Positions 8,451 through 17,007 of a DNA stretch of 64,000 nucleotides are shown here, in pieces. How positions within the stretch are numbered: position 1 is the first letter of the stretch; every line of letters starts with the position of its first letter. A program made the translations under genes and the position numbers. Origin of the DNA: JANNNF01 sp963772935 (GTDB lineage: Bacteria; Pseudomonadota; Alphaproteobacteria; Rhodobacterales; Rhodobacteraceae); the NCBI GenBank assembly GCA_963772935.1, contig CAVYZK010000008.1:1-64000 (forward strand), read 5' to 3'. Under the pieces are notes generated by a model. The model was given only the letters and a program-made list of their open reading frames with translations, was not told the DNA's origin and searched no databases.

Positions 8451-9304
8451 TATCACCCACGCACCCTTGCCCGTCACATCGGAAACCCCGCTGGTCCGCC
8501 GCCTGCTGATCGGGTTGGTGATCTTCGGGCTGGCGGTTCTGGTCGCGGCCCCCATGATCGCCGTGTTTGCCGAAAGCCTTGCCAAGGGCTGGTGGGAAGC
8601 TGTCAAAAGCCTCGGCAACCCCGATGCGCGGTCTGCCATCCGCCTGACCCTGACCATCGCCGCCATCGCCGTGCCGCTGAACGCGGTGTTCGGCATCGCG
8701 GCGGCCTGGGCCATCACCAAGTTCGACTTTCGCGGCAAATCCCTGCTGATCACCCTGATCGACCTGCCGTTTTCCGTGTCGCCCGTGGTGGCGGGCCTGT
8801 GCATCGTGCTGATGTTCGGGGCCAATTCCGCCATCGGCGGCTGGTTTGTGGCCAATGGCTACCCCATCGTGTTTGCCCTGCCCGGCATTGCGCTTGCCAC
8901 CGTGTTCGTCACCTTCCCCTTTGTGGCGCGAGAACTGATCCCGGTGATGATCGAACAGGGAAGGACCGAGGAAGAAGCCGCCCTGACCCTTGGCGCGTCT
9001 GGCTGGCGCATCTTTACCACCGTCACCCTGCCCAACATCCGTTGGGCGCTGCTCTATGGCGTGCTTTTGTGTAACGCGCGCGCCATGGGCGAATTTGGCG
9101 CGGTGGCTGTGGTGTCTGGCAAAATCCGGGGGGTGACGGCCACGATGCCGATCACCATCGAGATGATGTATAACGAGTATCTTTCGGTTGCGGCCTTCAG
9201 CCTCGCCGCCGTTCTGACCCTGCTGGCGCTTGGTCACGCTGCTGCTGAAAACCGGGCTGGAAATTCGCCACGCAGATCAGCTTGCCGCCACCCGCCGCCA
9301 TTAA
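8443..9304 (+). CDS. cysW: sulfate ABC transporter permease CysW, frame broken near 9232
   Basis: Second permease subunit of the sulfate importer. Motifs include LPFSVSPVVAGLC, the coupling loop EEEAALTLGASGWRIFTTVTLP, and ARAMGEFGAVAVVSG, typical of CysW. As read, the last 30 residues are off-frame and end at 9321. Removing one G from the GG at 9232-9233 gives a normal hydrophobic last helix and charged tail (LVTLLLKTGLEIRHADQL) with TAA at 9302-9304, about 286 residues in all. The restored end lies immediately before a long inverted repeat. A one-base sequence error is the likely cause. Confidence 0.9.
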
Positions 9305-9305
9305 T

Positions 9306-9399
9306 GCGGTTCAGGTTTTGACTGAAAGAAGAACATCAGAAAACGCGTTCGAGCGCAGCGAGAGGCAGCGATTTCTGATTCTGCCAAAACCTGAACCGC
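9306..9399. repeat. 94-bp inverted-repeat element between cysW and cysA
   Basis: Outer arms GCGGTTCAGGTTTTG (9306-9320) and CAAAACCTGAACCGC (9385-9399) are perfect complements. Inner arms ATCAGAAA and TTTCTGAT pair as well. The centre is GC-rich. It sits between the restored cysW stop and cysA, so it would form a strong hairpin in the operon transcript. The form suggests a small non-coding palindromic element (REP or MITE type); no target-site duplication is evident. Confidence 0.75.
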
Positions 9400-9416
9400 T
9401 CTGAAAGGATAATCCC

Positions 9417-10136
9417 ATGCAACTTGATATCATCGAAATATCCAAACTCTTTGGTGCGACGGCGGCCCTGCATCCGGTGTCGCTGGCGATACCGTCCGGC
9501 GCGCTAGTGGCCCTGCTGGGGCCATCGGGGTCTGGCAAGACCACCCTTCTGCGTATTCTGGGGGGGCTGGAGTTTCCGACTGCAGGCCAAGTGCTGTTTG
9601 ACGGGCAGGATGCTACCCGGCTGAGCGTGCAGGACCGCCGCGCGGGGTTTGTGTTTCAATCCTACGCCCTGTTCCGCCACATGACGGTGTTTGAAAACAT
9701 CGCTTATGGCCTGAAAGCCCGCCCCCGTGCGACCCGCCCTGCCACGGCTGAAATCGCGCGGCGGGTGACCAAGCTTCTGGACCTGATCCAGTTGCCAGAC
9801 ATCGGGTCGCGCTATCCCAGCCAGCTTTCCGGCGGCCAACGCCAGCGCGTGGCCTTGGCCCGCGCCTTGGCGATTGAACCCCGGATGCTGCTGCTGGACG
9901 AACCCTTTGGCGCGCTGGATGCCCGCGTTAGAAAAGACCTGCGACAGGGCTTGCGCGAAATTCACGACACCACCGGCCTGACCACCGTGTTCGTGACCCA
10001 TGATCAGGACGAGGCGATGGATCTGGCCGATCTGGTCGTGGTCATGTCGATGGGCCGGATCGAACAGATCGGCCGCCCGCAGGACATTCGCGCCAAGCCT
10101 GCGACCGAATTTGTCCGCAGCTTCATTTCGGCGTGA
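9417..10136 (+). CDS. cysA: sulfate ABC transporter ATPase CysA
   Basis: A 239-residue ATPase that powers sulfate import. It has Walker A GPSGSGKTT, the Q-loop FQSYALF, signature LSGGQRQRVALARAL, Walker B MLLLDEPFGALD and the switch His in VFVTHDQDEAM. It is shorter than the usual 330-360 residue CysA because the C-terminal TOBE regulatory domain is missing; it ends soon after FVRSFIS. A GAAAGGA ribosome site precedes the ATG. It is separated from cysW by the inverted-repeat element but clearly belongs to the same operon. Confidence 0.92.
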   Translation: MQLDIIEISKLFGATAALHPVSLAIPSGALVALLGPSGSGKTTLLRILGGLEFPTAGQVLFDGQDATRLSVQDRRAGFVFQSYALFRHMTVFENIAYGLKARPRATRPATAEIARRVTKLLDLIQLPDIGSRYPSQLSGGQRQRVALARALAIEPRMLLLDEPFGALDARVRKDLRQGLREIHDTTGLTTVFVTHDQDEAMDLADLVVVMSMGRIEQIGRPQDIRAKPATEFVRSFISA

Positions 10137-10145
10137 CATGCAATC

Positions 10146-10170
10146 GTAACGTCCCATCATGGGACGTTAC
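10146..10170 (+). terminator. stem-loop after cysA
   Basis: GTAACGTCCCA and TGGGACGTTAC form a perfect 11-bp stem with a 3-base loop, starting 10 bases after the cysA stop. No T-run follows, so it may be a weak terminator, an mRNA-stabilising end, or a dyad operator upstream of pstS. Confidence 0.5.
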
Positions 10171-10280
10171 ACAACTGTCATAAAACCGAAGTATAGGTGT
10201 CACGGAACCGCCCTAGACAGCGGCCAAGCCCGACGAGCAAGACCGACTCGGGCGGCCACAGCGTCCCTTAGGAGAGATCC
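10171..10280 (+). promoter_or_regulatory. pst operon promoter region with Pho-box half-sites
   Basis: CTGTCAT at 10175-10181 is a perfect PhoB half-site followed by the usual A-rich spacer (AAAA). The expected second half-site 11 bases later is poor (CCGAAGT), but TGTCAC occurs at 10198-10203. Because phoB is the last gene of the downstream operon and pst genes are the classical PhoB target, control by PhoB is likely. TAGGAGAG at 10270 is the pstS ribosome site. Confidence 0.5.
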
Positions 10281-11333
10281 ATGACATCCGTGAAATTTAC
10301 CGTCTCGGCCCTTGCGATGATCGCAGCCGCCACCGCCGCAGACGCCCGTGATCAGGTGCAAATCACCGGGTCGTCCACCGTGCTGCCCTATGCCACCATC
10401 GTGGCCGAAGCGTTCGGCGAAAACTTCGATTTCGCCTCGCCCGTGGTTGAAGGCGGCGGCTCGGGTGCTGGCCGTAAGAAACTGTGCGAAGGTGTTGGCG
10501 AAAACACCGTCGATATCGCGAACTCGTCCTCGCGCATTTCCAAATCCGACCTTGAACTCTGCGCCACCAACGGTGTTGCCGAAGTGATGGAAGTCCGCAT
10601 CGGCTACGATGGCATCGTGTTCGCCTCGGACGCTGCTGGCCCGGAATTTGCCTTCACCCCGGCACAGATCTATGGCGCTTTGGGTGCCAAGGTTGCCAAG
10701 GATGGCGCACTGGTCGCCAACACTGCCGCTGCCTGGAACGACGTTGACGCGGCCCTGCCCGCCCAACCGATCCTTGCCTTCATTCCCGGCACCAAGCACG
10801 GCACCCGTGAAGTGTTCGACATCAAGGTGATCGAGGCTGGCTGCAAGGAAACCGGCGCGCTGGACCTGTACCTTGCCACCGCCGAAGGCGCTGATGACAA
10901 GGAAAAAGAGGCCAACGCCAAGAAAGCCTGCCACGAGCTGCGCACTGATGGCAAATCGGTCGATATCGACGGCGACTATACCGAAACGCTTGCCCGCATC
11001 GACGCCGATAAAACCGCCATCGGCGTGTTCGGCCTGTCGTTCTACCAGAACAACACCGACAAACTGCGCGTCGCCACCATGGGCGGCGTTGTCCCGTCGA
11101 CCGAAACCATCGCATCGGGCGACTACCCGGTGTCGCGTCCGCTGTACTTCTACGTCAAGAAAGCGCACCTCGGCGTGATCCCCGGCCTGAAGGAATTCAT
11201 CACCTTCTTCGTGTCCGATGAAATGGCCGGCCCCGATGGCCCGCTGGCAGCTTACGGTCTGGTTTCGGACCCGGAACTGGCCGCAACCCAAGCGATGGTT
11301 GAAGCCGAGACCCCGATGGGTCCGCTGGAATAA
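10281..11333 (+). CDS. pstS: phosphate-binding protein PstS
   Basis: A 350-residue periplasmic phosphate receptor. The signal peptide covers roughly residues 1-22 (ending TAADA), then QVQITGSSTVLPY, the family start containing the phosphate-binding Ser/Thr, and GGGSGAGRKKLCEG, a second binding loop. Two cysteine pairs are plausible disulfides. It is the first gene of pstSCAB-phoU-phoB and is separated from pstC by a strong hairpin, which would let the receptor be made in excess over the membrane subunits. The ribosome site is GGAGAG, 4 bases before the ATG. Confidence 0.95.
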   Translation: MTSVKFTVSALAMIAAATAADARDQVQITGSSTVLPYATIVAEAFGENFDFASPVVEGGGSGAGRKKLCEGVGENTVDIANSSSRISKSDLELCATNGVAEVMEVRIGYDGIVFASDAAGPEFAFTPAQIYGALGAKVAKDGALVANTAAAWNDVDAALPAQPILAFIPGTKHGTREVFDIKVIEAGCKETGALDLYLATAEGADDKEKEANAKKACHELRTDGKSVDIDGDYTETLARIDADKTAIGVFGLSFYQNNTDKLRVATMGGVVPSTETIASGDYPVSRPLYFYVKKAHLGVIPGLKEFITFFVSDEMAGPDGPLAAYGLVSDPELAATQAMVEAETPMGPLE

Positions 11334-11340
11334 GACTCCC

Positions 11341-11366
11341 GGGGCGGTCCTGAACAGGACCGCCCC
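11341..11366 (+). terminator. partial terminator or mRNA-stabilising hairpin between pstS and pstC
   Basis: GGGGCGGTCCT-GAAC-AGGACCGCCCC is a perfect 11-bp stem with a 4-base loop directly followed by ACTTTTCATT. It has the form of an intrinsic terminator with a short T-run. Its place just after pstS suggests attenuation, giving much more PstS than PstCAB. Confidence 0.75.
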
Positions 11367-11408
11367 ACTTTTCATTCTCTCCGAAAATCCTTGCAAACGG
11401 GAAACCCG

Positions 11409-12869
11409 ATGACGGTTCTTTTGCTTCTTGCTGTGGTGATCGTGTTGGCACTCGCGGCGTTTGTGCTGTGCCGGGGCCGTGCGATGGCGCAGGTTCAGGG
11501 CAACCCCAAGACGTTGCACTCGCTTCCCGGTTATTACGGCTGGCACGGCGCGATCATGGTATTGCTGCCTGCGATTGCGGCCCTGATCCTGTGGCTGATC
11601 GTGCAGCCGATGGTGATCGAATCCCGCGCCGCAGCCCTGCTGCCGGCCCAGACGCTCGCCGATGCCAGCACCCGCGAACTTGCCATGTCAGACGTGCGCC
11701 GTGTGGCCGCCGGGCTTGATATCGCGGTCGCCGGTGGCACCCTGTCGGCGGATGAGGCCGCAACGCTGAGCACCGAATTTACCAACGTGCGCGAGACCCT
11801 GTCCTCGGTCGGCGTTGCTTTGGGGGCCGAGGTTTCCCCCGCCGTACTGGCCGCCGCACAGGAATATCGCGCGCTGTCGGCCTTGGGTATCATGGGCCGC
11901 ACGATTGCCGTGCTGGCGCTTGCGGTTGCGGGGCTGGCCTACGCGGTGTCCGTCACCTCGCCCGAGTTTCGCGCCCGCAACCGGGTGGAGCAGGTTGTGC
12001 TGGGCCTGCTGATCGCGTCCTCTTCCATCGCCATCCTGACCACCGTGGGCATCGTGTGGTCCATGCTGTCCGAGACATTCAATTTCTTCCGCCAATATCC
12101 GATACAGGACTTCTACCTGAGCCTGACATGGTCGCCAAACTTCAACGGCGGGTCTGACCTTGGCATGCTGCCCTTGCTGTGGGGCACGATGTATATCTCG
12201 CTGATCTCCATGATCGTGTCGGTGCCCATCGGGTTGTTCGCGGCGATCTATCTGGCGGAATACGCCAGCAAGAAAACCCGCGCCATCATCAAGCCGCTGA
12301 TTGAGATTATCGCAGGCATCCCCACCGTGGTATTCGGCCTGTTCGCCCTTGTCACCGTCGGCCCCCTGCTGCGCGACTACTTTGCCCAGCCGATGGGCTG
12401 GGGCGATAGCGGGTCTTCGGTGATGACCGCAGGCATCGTGATCGGGATCATGAACATCCCCTTCATCTCGTCCCTGTCCGACGACATCATCAACGCCGTG
12501 CCACAGTCGATGCGCGACGGGTCACTGGGCATCGGGGCAACCAAATCCGAAACCATCAAGCAGGTGGTGCTGCCCGCAGCCCTTCCCGGCATCGTCGGGG
12601 CCATCCTGATGGCCGCCAGCCGCGCGATTGGCGAAACCATGATCGTGGTGATGGGGGCCGGGGCTGCCGCAAAACTGTCGCTCAACCCGTTTGAGGCGAT
12701 GACCACGATGACGGTGAAAATCGTCGGCCAGTTGACCGGCGACACCGACTTCAATTCCCCCGAAACGCTGGTGGCCTTTGCCCTTGGCATGACCCTTTTC
12801 GTGATCACCCTGGCGCTGAACATCCTGGCCCTGGTGATCGTGCGCAAATACCGGGAGCAGTACGAATGA
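11409..12869 (+). CDS. pstC: phosphate ABC transporter permease PstC
   Basis: A 486-residue permease subunit. It is the long alphaproteobacterial form: two N-terminal helices flank a periplasmic region of about 100 residues before the conserved core. The core contains LLWGTMYISLISM, the IAGIPTVVFGLFAL motif and the ATPase-contact loop DGSLGIGATKSETIKQVVLPAALPG. The ATG at 11409 is preferred to a TTG six codons upstream. The stop overlaps the pstA start (ATGA). Confidence 0.93.
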   Translation: MTVLLLLAVVIVLALAAFVLCRGRAMAQVQGNPKTLHSLPGYYGWHGAIMVLLPAIAALILWLIVQPMVIESRAAALLPAQTLADASTRELAMSDVRRVAAGLDIAVAGGTLSADEAATLSTEFTNVRETLSSVGVALGAEVSPAVLAAAQEYRALSALGIMGRTIAVLALAVAGLAYAVSVTSPEFRARNRVEQVVLGLLIASSSIAILTTVGIVWSMLSETFNFFRQYPIQDFYLSLTWSPNFNGGSDLGMLPLLWGTMYISLISMIVSVPIGLFAAIYLAEYASKKTRAIIKPLIEIIAGIPTVVFGLFALVTVGPLLRDYFAQPMGWGDSGSSVMTAGIVIGIMNIPFISSLSDDIINAVPQSMRDGSLGIGATKSETIKQVVLPAALPGIVGAILMAASRAIGETMIVVMGAGAAAKLSLNPFEAMTTMTVKIVGQLTGDTDFNSPETLVAFALGMTLFVITLALNILALVIVRKYREQYE

Positions 12870-14215
12870 CCGACTTCACCGCCAATGCCACCCCGGCCCG
12901 CCAGCATGGCTCGCTGCTGACGCAAACCGCCCTGATGAAGCGCCGCAACGCGTCGGAGGCCCGGTTCAAAGCCTACGGCATCGCCGCCATCGCCATCAGC
13001 CTTGCCACCCTTGGTGTGATGCTGTGGACCATCTTTTCTGACGGTGTGTCAGCCTTTTATCAGGCCAAGCTGACCTTCCCGGTGGAACTGACCGCGCAAA
13101 CCCTTGACCCAAAGGGCAACCGCAACCGCGATGAGATGACCAAGATCACCACCCTTGGCTACAACAAGGTGCTGGCCGCGTCCTTCAAGGCCGAACTCGC
13201 CGCCAAAGGCATCGCCGTGGAAGGCCAGTCCGACAAGGACGTGGCCGCCATGGTGTCGAAAGACGCCGCAGGCGAATTGCGCGCCATGGTGCTGGCCAAC
13301 CCCAGCCTTGTCGGCACCACCATTGACGCGACTCTGCTGGCCACTGGCCGCATCGACGGCTATCTCAAAGGCCGCGTCACGATGGAAACCGCCGCGCGCG
13401 ACAGCAACGTGACCCCCGAACAGTTGCAACTGGCCGATCAGTTGAAAACGGCCGGCATCCTGCGGTCCGTGTTCAACTGGGATTTCATCACCGCGCCTGA
13501 CGCCTCCGACCAACGGCCCGAGGCCGCCGGCTTGGGTGTCGCCATCATCGGGTCGGCCTACATGATGCTGCTGGTGCTGATCACCTGTGTGCCGGTCGGC
13601 GTGGCAGCCTCGATCTATCTTGAGGAATTTGCCCCGCAAAACCGCTGGACCGATCTGGTCGAGGTGAACATCTCCAACCTCGCCGCCGTGCCGTCGATCG
13701 TGTTCGGCATCCTTGGCCTTGCGATCTTCATCAACTTTGCGGGCCTGCCGAACTCCTCCTCCATCGTCGGCGCGCTGGTGCTGTCGCTGATGACCCTGCC
13801 CACCATCATCATCGCCACCCGCGCCTCCATCAAGGCCGTGCCCCCGTCAATCCGCGATGCGGCGCTTGGCATTGGTGCCTCCAAGATGCAGACCGTGTTC
13901 CACCATGTCCTGCCGCTGGCCATGCCCGGCATCCTGACCGGCACCATCCTTGGGCTGGCCTCGGCCTTGGGCGAAACCGCCCCCCTGCTGCTGATCGGCA
14001 TGGTGGCCTTTGTCGACAACTACCCCAGCGCGTCGCTGCAAGGCTTCATGGACCCCGCCACCGCCCTGCCCGTGCAGGTCTATGGCTGGGCACAGCGCGC
14101 CGACCCTGCCTTCATCGAACGCTCCTCTGGTGCGATCATCGTCCTGCTTTTCTTCCTTGTCGCCATGAACGTGCTGGCCATCTTGTTGCGCCGCCGGTTC
14201 GAGCGGCGCTGGTAA
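12866..14215 (+). CDS. pstA: phosphate ABC transporter permease PstA
   Basis: A 449-residue permease subunit, again the long form with a roughly 170-residue N-terminal extracytoplasmic region containing many charged residues (about residues 50-215). The core holds LEEFAPQNRWTDLVEVNISNLAAVPSIVFGILGLA and the coupling loop DAALGIGASKMQTVFHHVLPLAMPG. It is translationally coupled to pstC by a 4-base overlap. Partners are PstC and PstB; control is by phosphate through PhoU and PhoB. Confidence 0.93.
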   Translation: MTDFTANATPARQHGSLLTQTALMKRRNASEARFKAYGIAAIAISLATLGVMLWTIFSDGVSAFYQAKLTFPVELTAQTLDPKGNRNRDEMTKITTLGYNKVLAASFKAELAAKGIAVEGQSDKDVAAMVSKDAAGELRAMVLANPSLVGTTIDATLLATGRIDGYLKGRVTMETAARDSNVTPEQLQLADQLKTAGILRSVFNWDFITAPDASDQRPEAAGLGVAIIGSAYMMLLVLITCVPVGVAASIYLEEFAPQNRWTDLVEVNISNLAAVPSIVFGILGLAIFINFAGLPNSSSIVGALVLSLMTLPTIIIATRASIKAVPPSIRDAALGIGASKMQTVFHHVLPLAMPGILTGTILGLASALGETAPLLLIGMVAFVDNYPSASLQGFMDPATALPVQVYGWAQRADPAFIERSSGAIIVLLFFLVAMNVLAILLRRRFERRW

Positions 14216-14231
14216 ACCGGAGTATCACACC

Positions 14232-15029
14232 ATGAACGATATGCGCATAGCGGAGAGAACCGTGGACAGCATGAATACCAAGATCACCGCGCGCGGCGTG
14301 CAGGTGCATTACGGCACCAGCCACGCCATCAAGGATCTGAACGTCGATATCCTCGATAAAACCGTCACCGCCTTCATCGGCCCATCAGGTTGCGGCAAGT
14401 CTACCTTCCTGCGCTGCCTGAACCGGATGAACGACACCATTGCCATCTGCAAGGTGACGGGTGAGATCAAGATCGAAGGCGAAGACATCTACGACAAACG
14501 GGTGGACCCGGTGCAACTGCGCGCCAAGGTCGGCATGGTGTTCCAAAAGCCCAACCCCTTCCCCAAGTCGATCTATGACAATGTGGCCTACGGCCCCAAA
14601 ATCCACGGCCTGACCCGCAACAAGGCCGAACTCGACGAGATCGTGGAAAAGTCGCTGCGCAAGGCCGCCATCTGGAATGAGGTGAAAGACCGCCTCCACG
14701 CCCCCGGCACCGGCCTTTCGGGCGGTCAGCAACAGCGTCTGTGCATCGCCCGCGCCATCGCCACCAGCCCCGAAGTGCTGCTGATGGACGAACCCTGCTC
14801 CGCCCTCGACCCCATCGCCACGGCACAGGTCGAAGAACTGATTGACGAGCTTCGCAGCCAGTTTTCCGTCGTGATCGTCACCCATTCCATGCAGCAAGCC
14901 GCCCGGGTGTCACAGCGCACGGCGTTCTTCCACCTCGGCAATCTGGTCGAATATGCCGAAACCGGCCAGATCTTCACCAACCCCAAAGACCCACGGACAG
15001 AAGCCTACATCTCTGGCCGGATCGGATAA
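14232..15029 (+). CDS. pstB: phosphate ABC transporter ATPase PstB
   Basis: A 265-residue ATPase. It has Walker A GPSGCGKSTFLRCLNRMND (the CLNRMND run is diagnostic of PstB), Q-loop FQKPNPFPKSIYDNVAYG, signature LSGGQQQRLCIARAIA, Walker B VLLMDEPCSALDPIAT and switch His in VIVTHSMQQA. GGAG lies 9 bases before the ATG. A second ATG at 14271 would remove a 13-residue N-terminal extension and is also possible. It lies between pstA and phoU in the usual order. Confidence 0.95.
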   Translation: MNDMRIAERTVDSMNTKITARGVQVHYGTSHAIKDLNVDILDKTVTAFIGPSGCGKSTFLRCLNRMNDTIAICKVTGEIKIEGEDIYDKRVDPVQLRAKVGMVFQKPNPFPKSIYDNVAYGPKIHGLTRNKAELDEIVEKSLRKAAIWNEVKDRLHAPGTGLSGGQQQRLCIARAIATSPEVLLMDEPCSALDPIATAQVEELIDELRSQFSVVIVTHSMQQAARVSQRTAFFHLGNLVEYAETGQIFTNPKDPRTEAYISGRIG

Positions 15030-15037
15030 GGAACGAA

Positions 15038-15757
15038 ATGATGCCGATGGAACCCCATATCCGCTCTGCCTTTGACAACGATCTTGAGGCTATTCAGGCC
15101 CAGGTGATGAAGATGGGCGGGCTGGTCGAAGCCGCCCTTCTCGACGCCGCCGAAGCACTGGAAACCCGCGATGAGGCTTTGGCCGAACGCGTGCGCCGGG
15201 GCGACGCCGCGATTGATGCGCTGGAAGATCTGATCCACACCGAATGCGCCCGCGTCATCGCCCTGCGCTCGCCCATCGCAACCGACCTGCGCACCGTGCT
15301 GACCGTGATGCGGATGGCAGGGTCACTGGAACGCTCCGGCGATTACGCCAAGAACCTTGCCAAACGCTCGCTTGTGCTGGCGCAGATGAACCCGATCAAC
15401 GGCTCCGCAGGGTCGATCCGCCGCATGGCGCGGTCGGTGGTGGTGATGCTGCGCGACGCACTGGACGCATATGTCAAACGCGATCTGGCCCTGGCGCATG
15501 ACGTGCGCCAGCGCGACCGCGAGGTGGACCAGATGTATAACGCCCTGTTCCGCGAATTTCTGACCCATATGCTGGAAGACCCGCGCAACATCACTGCCTG
15601 CATGCACCTGCATTTCATCGCCAAGAATATCGAGCGGGTCGGCGACCATGCCACCGGCATTGCCGAGCAGGTGATCTATCTTGTGTCCGGCACCCTGCCC
15701 GAGGATGAGCGCCCCAAAAGCGAAATGGCCGGTATGCGCCCCACTGGCGGTGCCTGA
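15038..15757 (+). CDS. phoU: phosphate signalling protein PhoU
   Basis: A 239-residue cytoplasmic all-helical protein made of two PhoU repeats. Metal-binding motifs of the family are visible as ERSGDYAKNLAKR in the first repeat and ERVGDHATGIAEQ in the second. PhoU links PstSCAB occupancy to the PhoR kinase and keeps the Pho regulon off when phosphate is plentiful. AAGGA precedes the ATG. No phoR is next to it here, so the kinase partner lies elsewhere. Confidence 0.95.
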   Translation: MMPMEPHIRSAFDNDLEAIQAQVMKMGGLVEAALLDAAEALETRDEALAERVRRGDAAIDALEDLIHTECARVIALRSPIATDLRTVLTVMRMAGSLERSGDYAKNLAKRSLVLAQMNPINGSAGSIRRMARSVVVMLRDALDAYVKRDLALAHDVRQRDREVDQMYNALFREFLTHMLEDPRNITACMHLHFIAKNIERVGDHATGIAEQVIYLVSGTLPEDERPKSEMAGMRPTGGA

Positions 15758-15760
15758 CCC

Positions 15761-16454
15761 ATGGCCCATACCGAACAACCCAGCGTGTTGCTGGTCGAGG
15801 ATGAACCCGCACAGCGCGAAGTGCTGGCCTATAATCTGGAGGCCGAAGGCTTTCGCGTCATTCAGGCCGAAAACGGCGAAGACGCGATGCTGCTGGTCGA
15901 TGAAGACACCCCCGACATCATCATCCTTGACTGGATGATGCCGAACCTGTCGGGGATCGAGGTCTGCCGCCGCCTGAAGATGCGCCCCGAAACCCGGGGG
16001 ATTCCGATCATCCTGCTGTCCGCCCGGGCCGAGGAGGTGGACCGCATCCGGGGGCTGGAAACCGGGGCCGATGACTATGTGATCAAGCCCTATTCGGTGC
16101 TGGAACTGATGGCGCGCGCGCGCGTGCAGTTGCGCCGCGTGCGCCCGTCCTCCATCGGCGTGGTGCTGGAATGGGGCGATCTGCGCCTCGATCCCGAAAC
16201 CCACCGCGTCTACCGCGCCGACAAGGTGCTGAAACTGGGGCCGACCGAGTTTCGCCTGCTGACCACCTTCATGGAAAAACCGTCGCCGGGTGTGGAGCCG
16301 CGAACAACTGCTGGACCGGGTCTGGGGCCGCGACATCTATGTCGATACCCGCACGGTCGATGTCCACATCGGCCGGCTGCGCAAGGCGCTGTGCCAGTTC
16401 GGCGGCGACGACCCCCTGCGCACCGTGCGCGGCGCAGGCTACGCCTTGGGGTGA
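15761..16454 (+). CDS. phoB: phosphate regulon response regulator PhoB, frame broken near 16286
   Basis: An OmpR-family activator of the phosphate regulon. The receiver has acidic residues VEDE at 12-15, Asp57 in ILDWMMPNLSG and Lys in DDYVIKPYS. The DNA-binding domain begins at LEWGDLRLDPETHRVYR. After FRLLTTFMEKPS the reading frame is lost; one base fewer at 16282-16290 (CGTCGCCGGG) restores RVWSREQLLDRVWGRDIYV, then the recognition helix RTVDVHIGRLRKAL and the usual ending VRGAGYALG, with TGA at 16452-16454 (230 residues). The whole family is present on both sides, so I favour a sequence error. It is the last gene of the pst operon. Confidence 0.9.
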
Positions 16455-16518
16455 CACGACCCGTTGCACGCTCTCAAAACCACCTGACGCGCGTCAGGCC
16501 ACAGGCCCCCGCCGATAT

Positions 16519-16543
16519 GCTCTTTCCCAAATACTCATCTTCT
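16519..16543 (-). repeat. 25-bp direct repeat, copy 1 (GAGTATTTGGG element)
   Basis: Identical over 25 bases to 16886-16910. On the minus strand the core reads GATGAGTATTTGGGAAAGAG, which resembles the GGGATATTT-type element found at 36694-36766, 47236-47257 and 50905-50929. Non-coding. Confidence 0.75.
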
Positions 16544-16885
16544 TCTTGCTCTGTCTCAACCTGACCGACGCCTGCGGGGGCATTGCACCCCCCGCAACTG
16601 CGCGCCTGTTTCAGACGCCGTCCCGCCCCTTGACGGGACGCTCGCTACACCCGTTTGCCAAAGTACCTGAGCCACGACCCGCTCCTCGACCAAACGCGAC
16701 CGCGTGGCGTGCCCCGCGAAATACGCGTCTGCGCCTTACCTCCTGACAAAGGATCGGCCCTCAAGACACATCGGGCCCCGCTTGCGGCCCTTGGCTGCGG
16801 CCTTGCCACAACCCAAGCGCGCCACAAACACCACCCGCCCTACCGACCTGCGCCAACCCCCGGGGCCTCCCCCACCCCACCCGTT

Positions 16886-16910
16886 GCTCTTTCCCAAATA
16901 CTCATCTTCT
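16886..16910 (-). repeat. 25-bp direct repeat, copy 2 (GAGTATTTGGG element)
   Basis: Perfect copy of 16519-16543, 367 bases away in the same orientation. The flanks differ except that each copy is followed within about 80 bases by a GC-rich hairpin, so the duplicated unit may be element plus hairpin. Confidence 0.75.
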
Positions 16911-17007
16911 CTGGCGACCCCAACAACAGCCCGCCCCCAGACACCCATCCCGTGGCAACGCCGTCTGCGGGGGCTCGATGCCCCCGCAGACGGCCCGCCT
17001 CGCCACA

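Larger units (their letters stand above)
16455..17007. other. gene-free spacer between convergent phoB and the PhnM-like gene
   Basis: About 550 bases without a believable gene; frames here are proline/arginine-rich with no ribosome site. It holds a perfect 16-base palindrome at 16483-16498 (CCTGACGC and its complement) soon after phoB, a likely transcript end, plus GC-rich imperfect hairpins near 16575-16600 and 16965-16990 and two copies of a 25-base direct repeat annotated separately. Confidence 0.6.
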
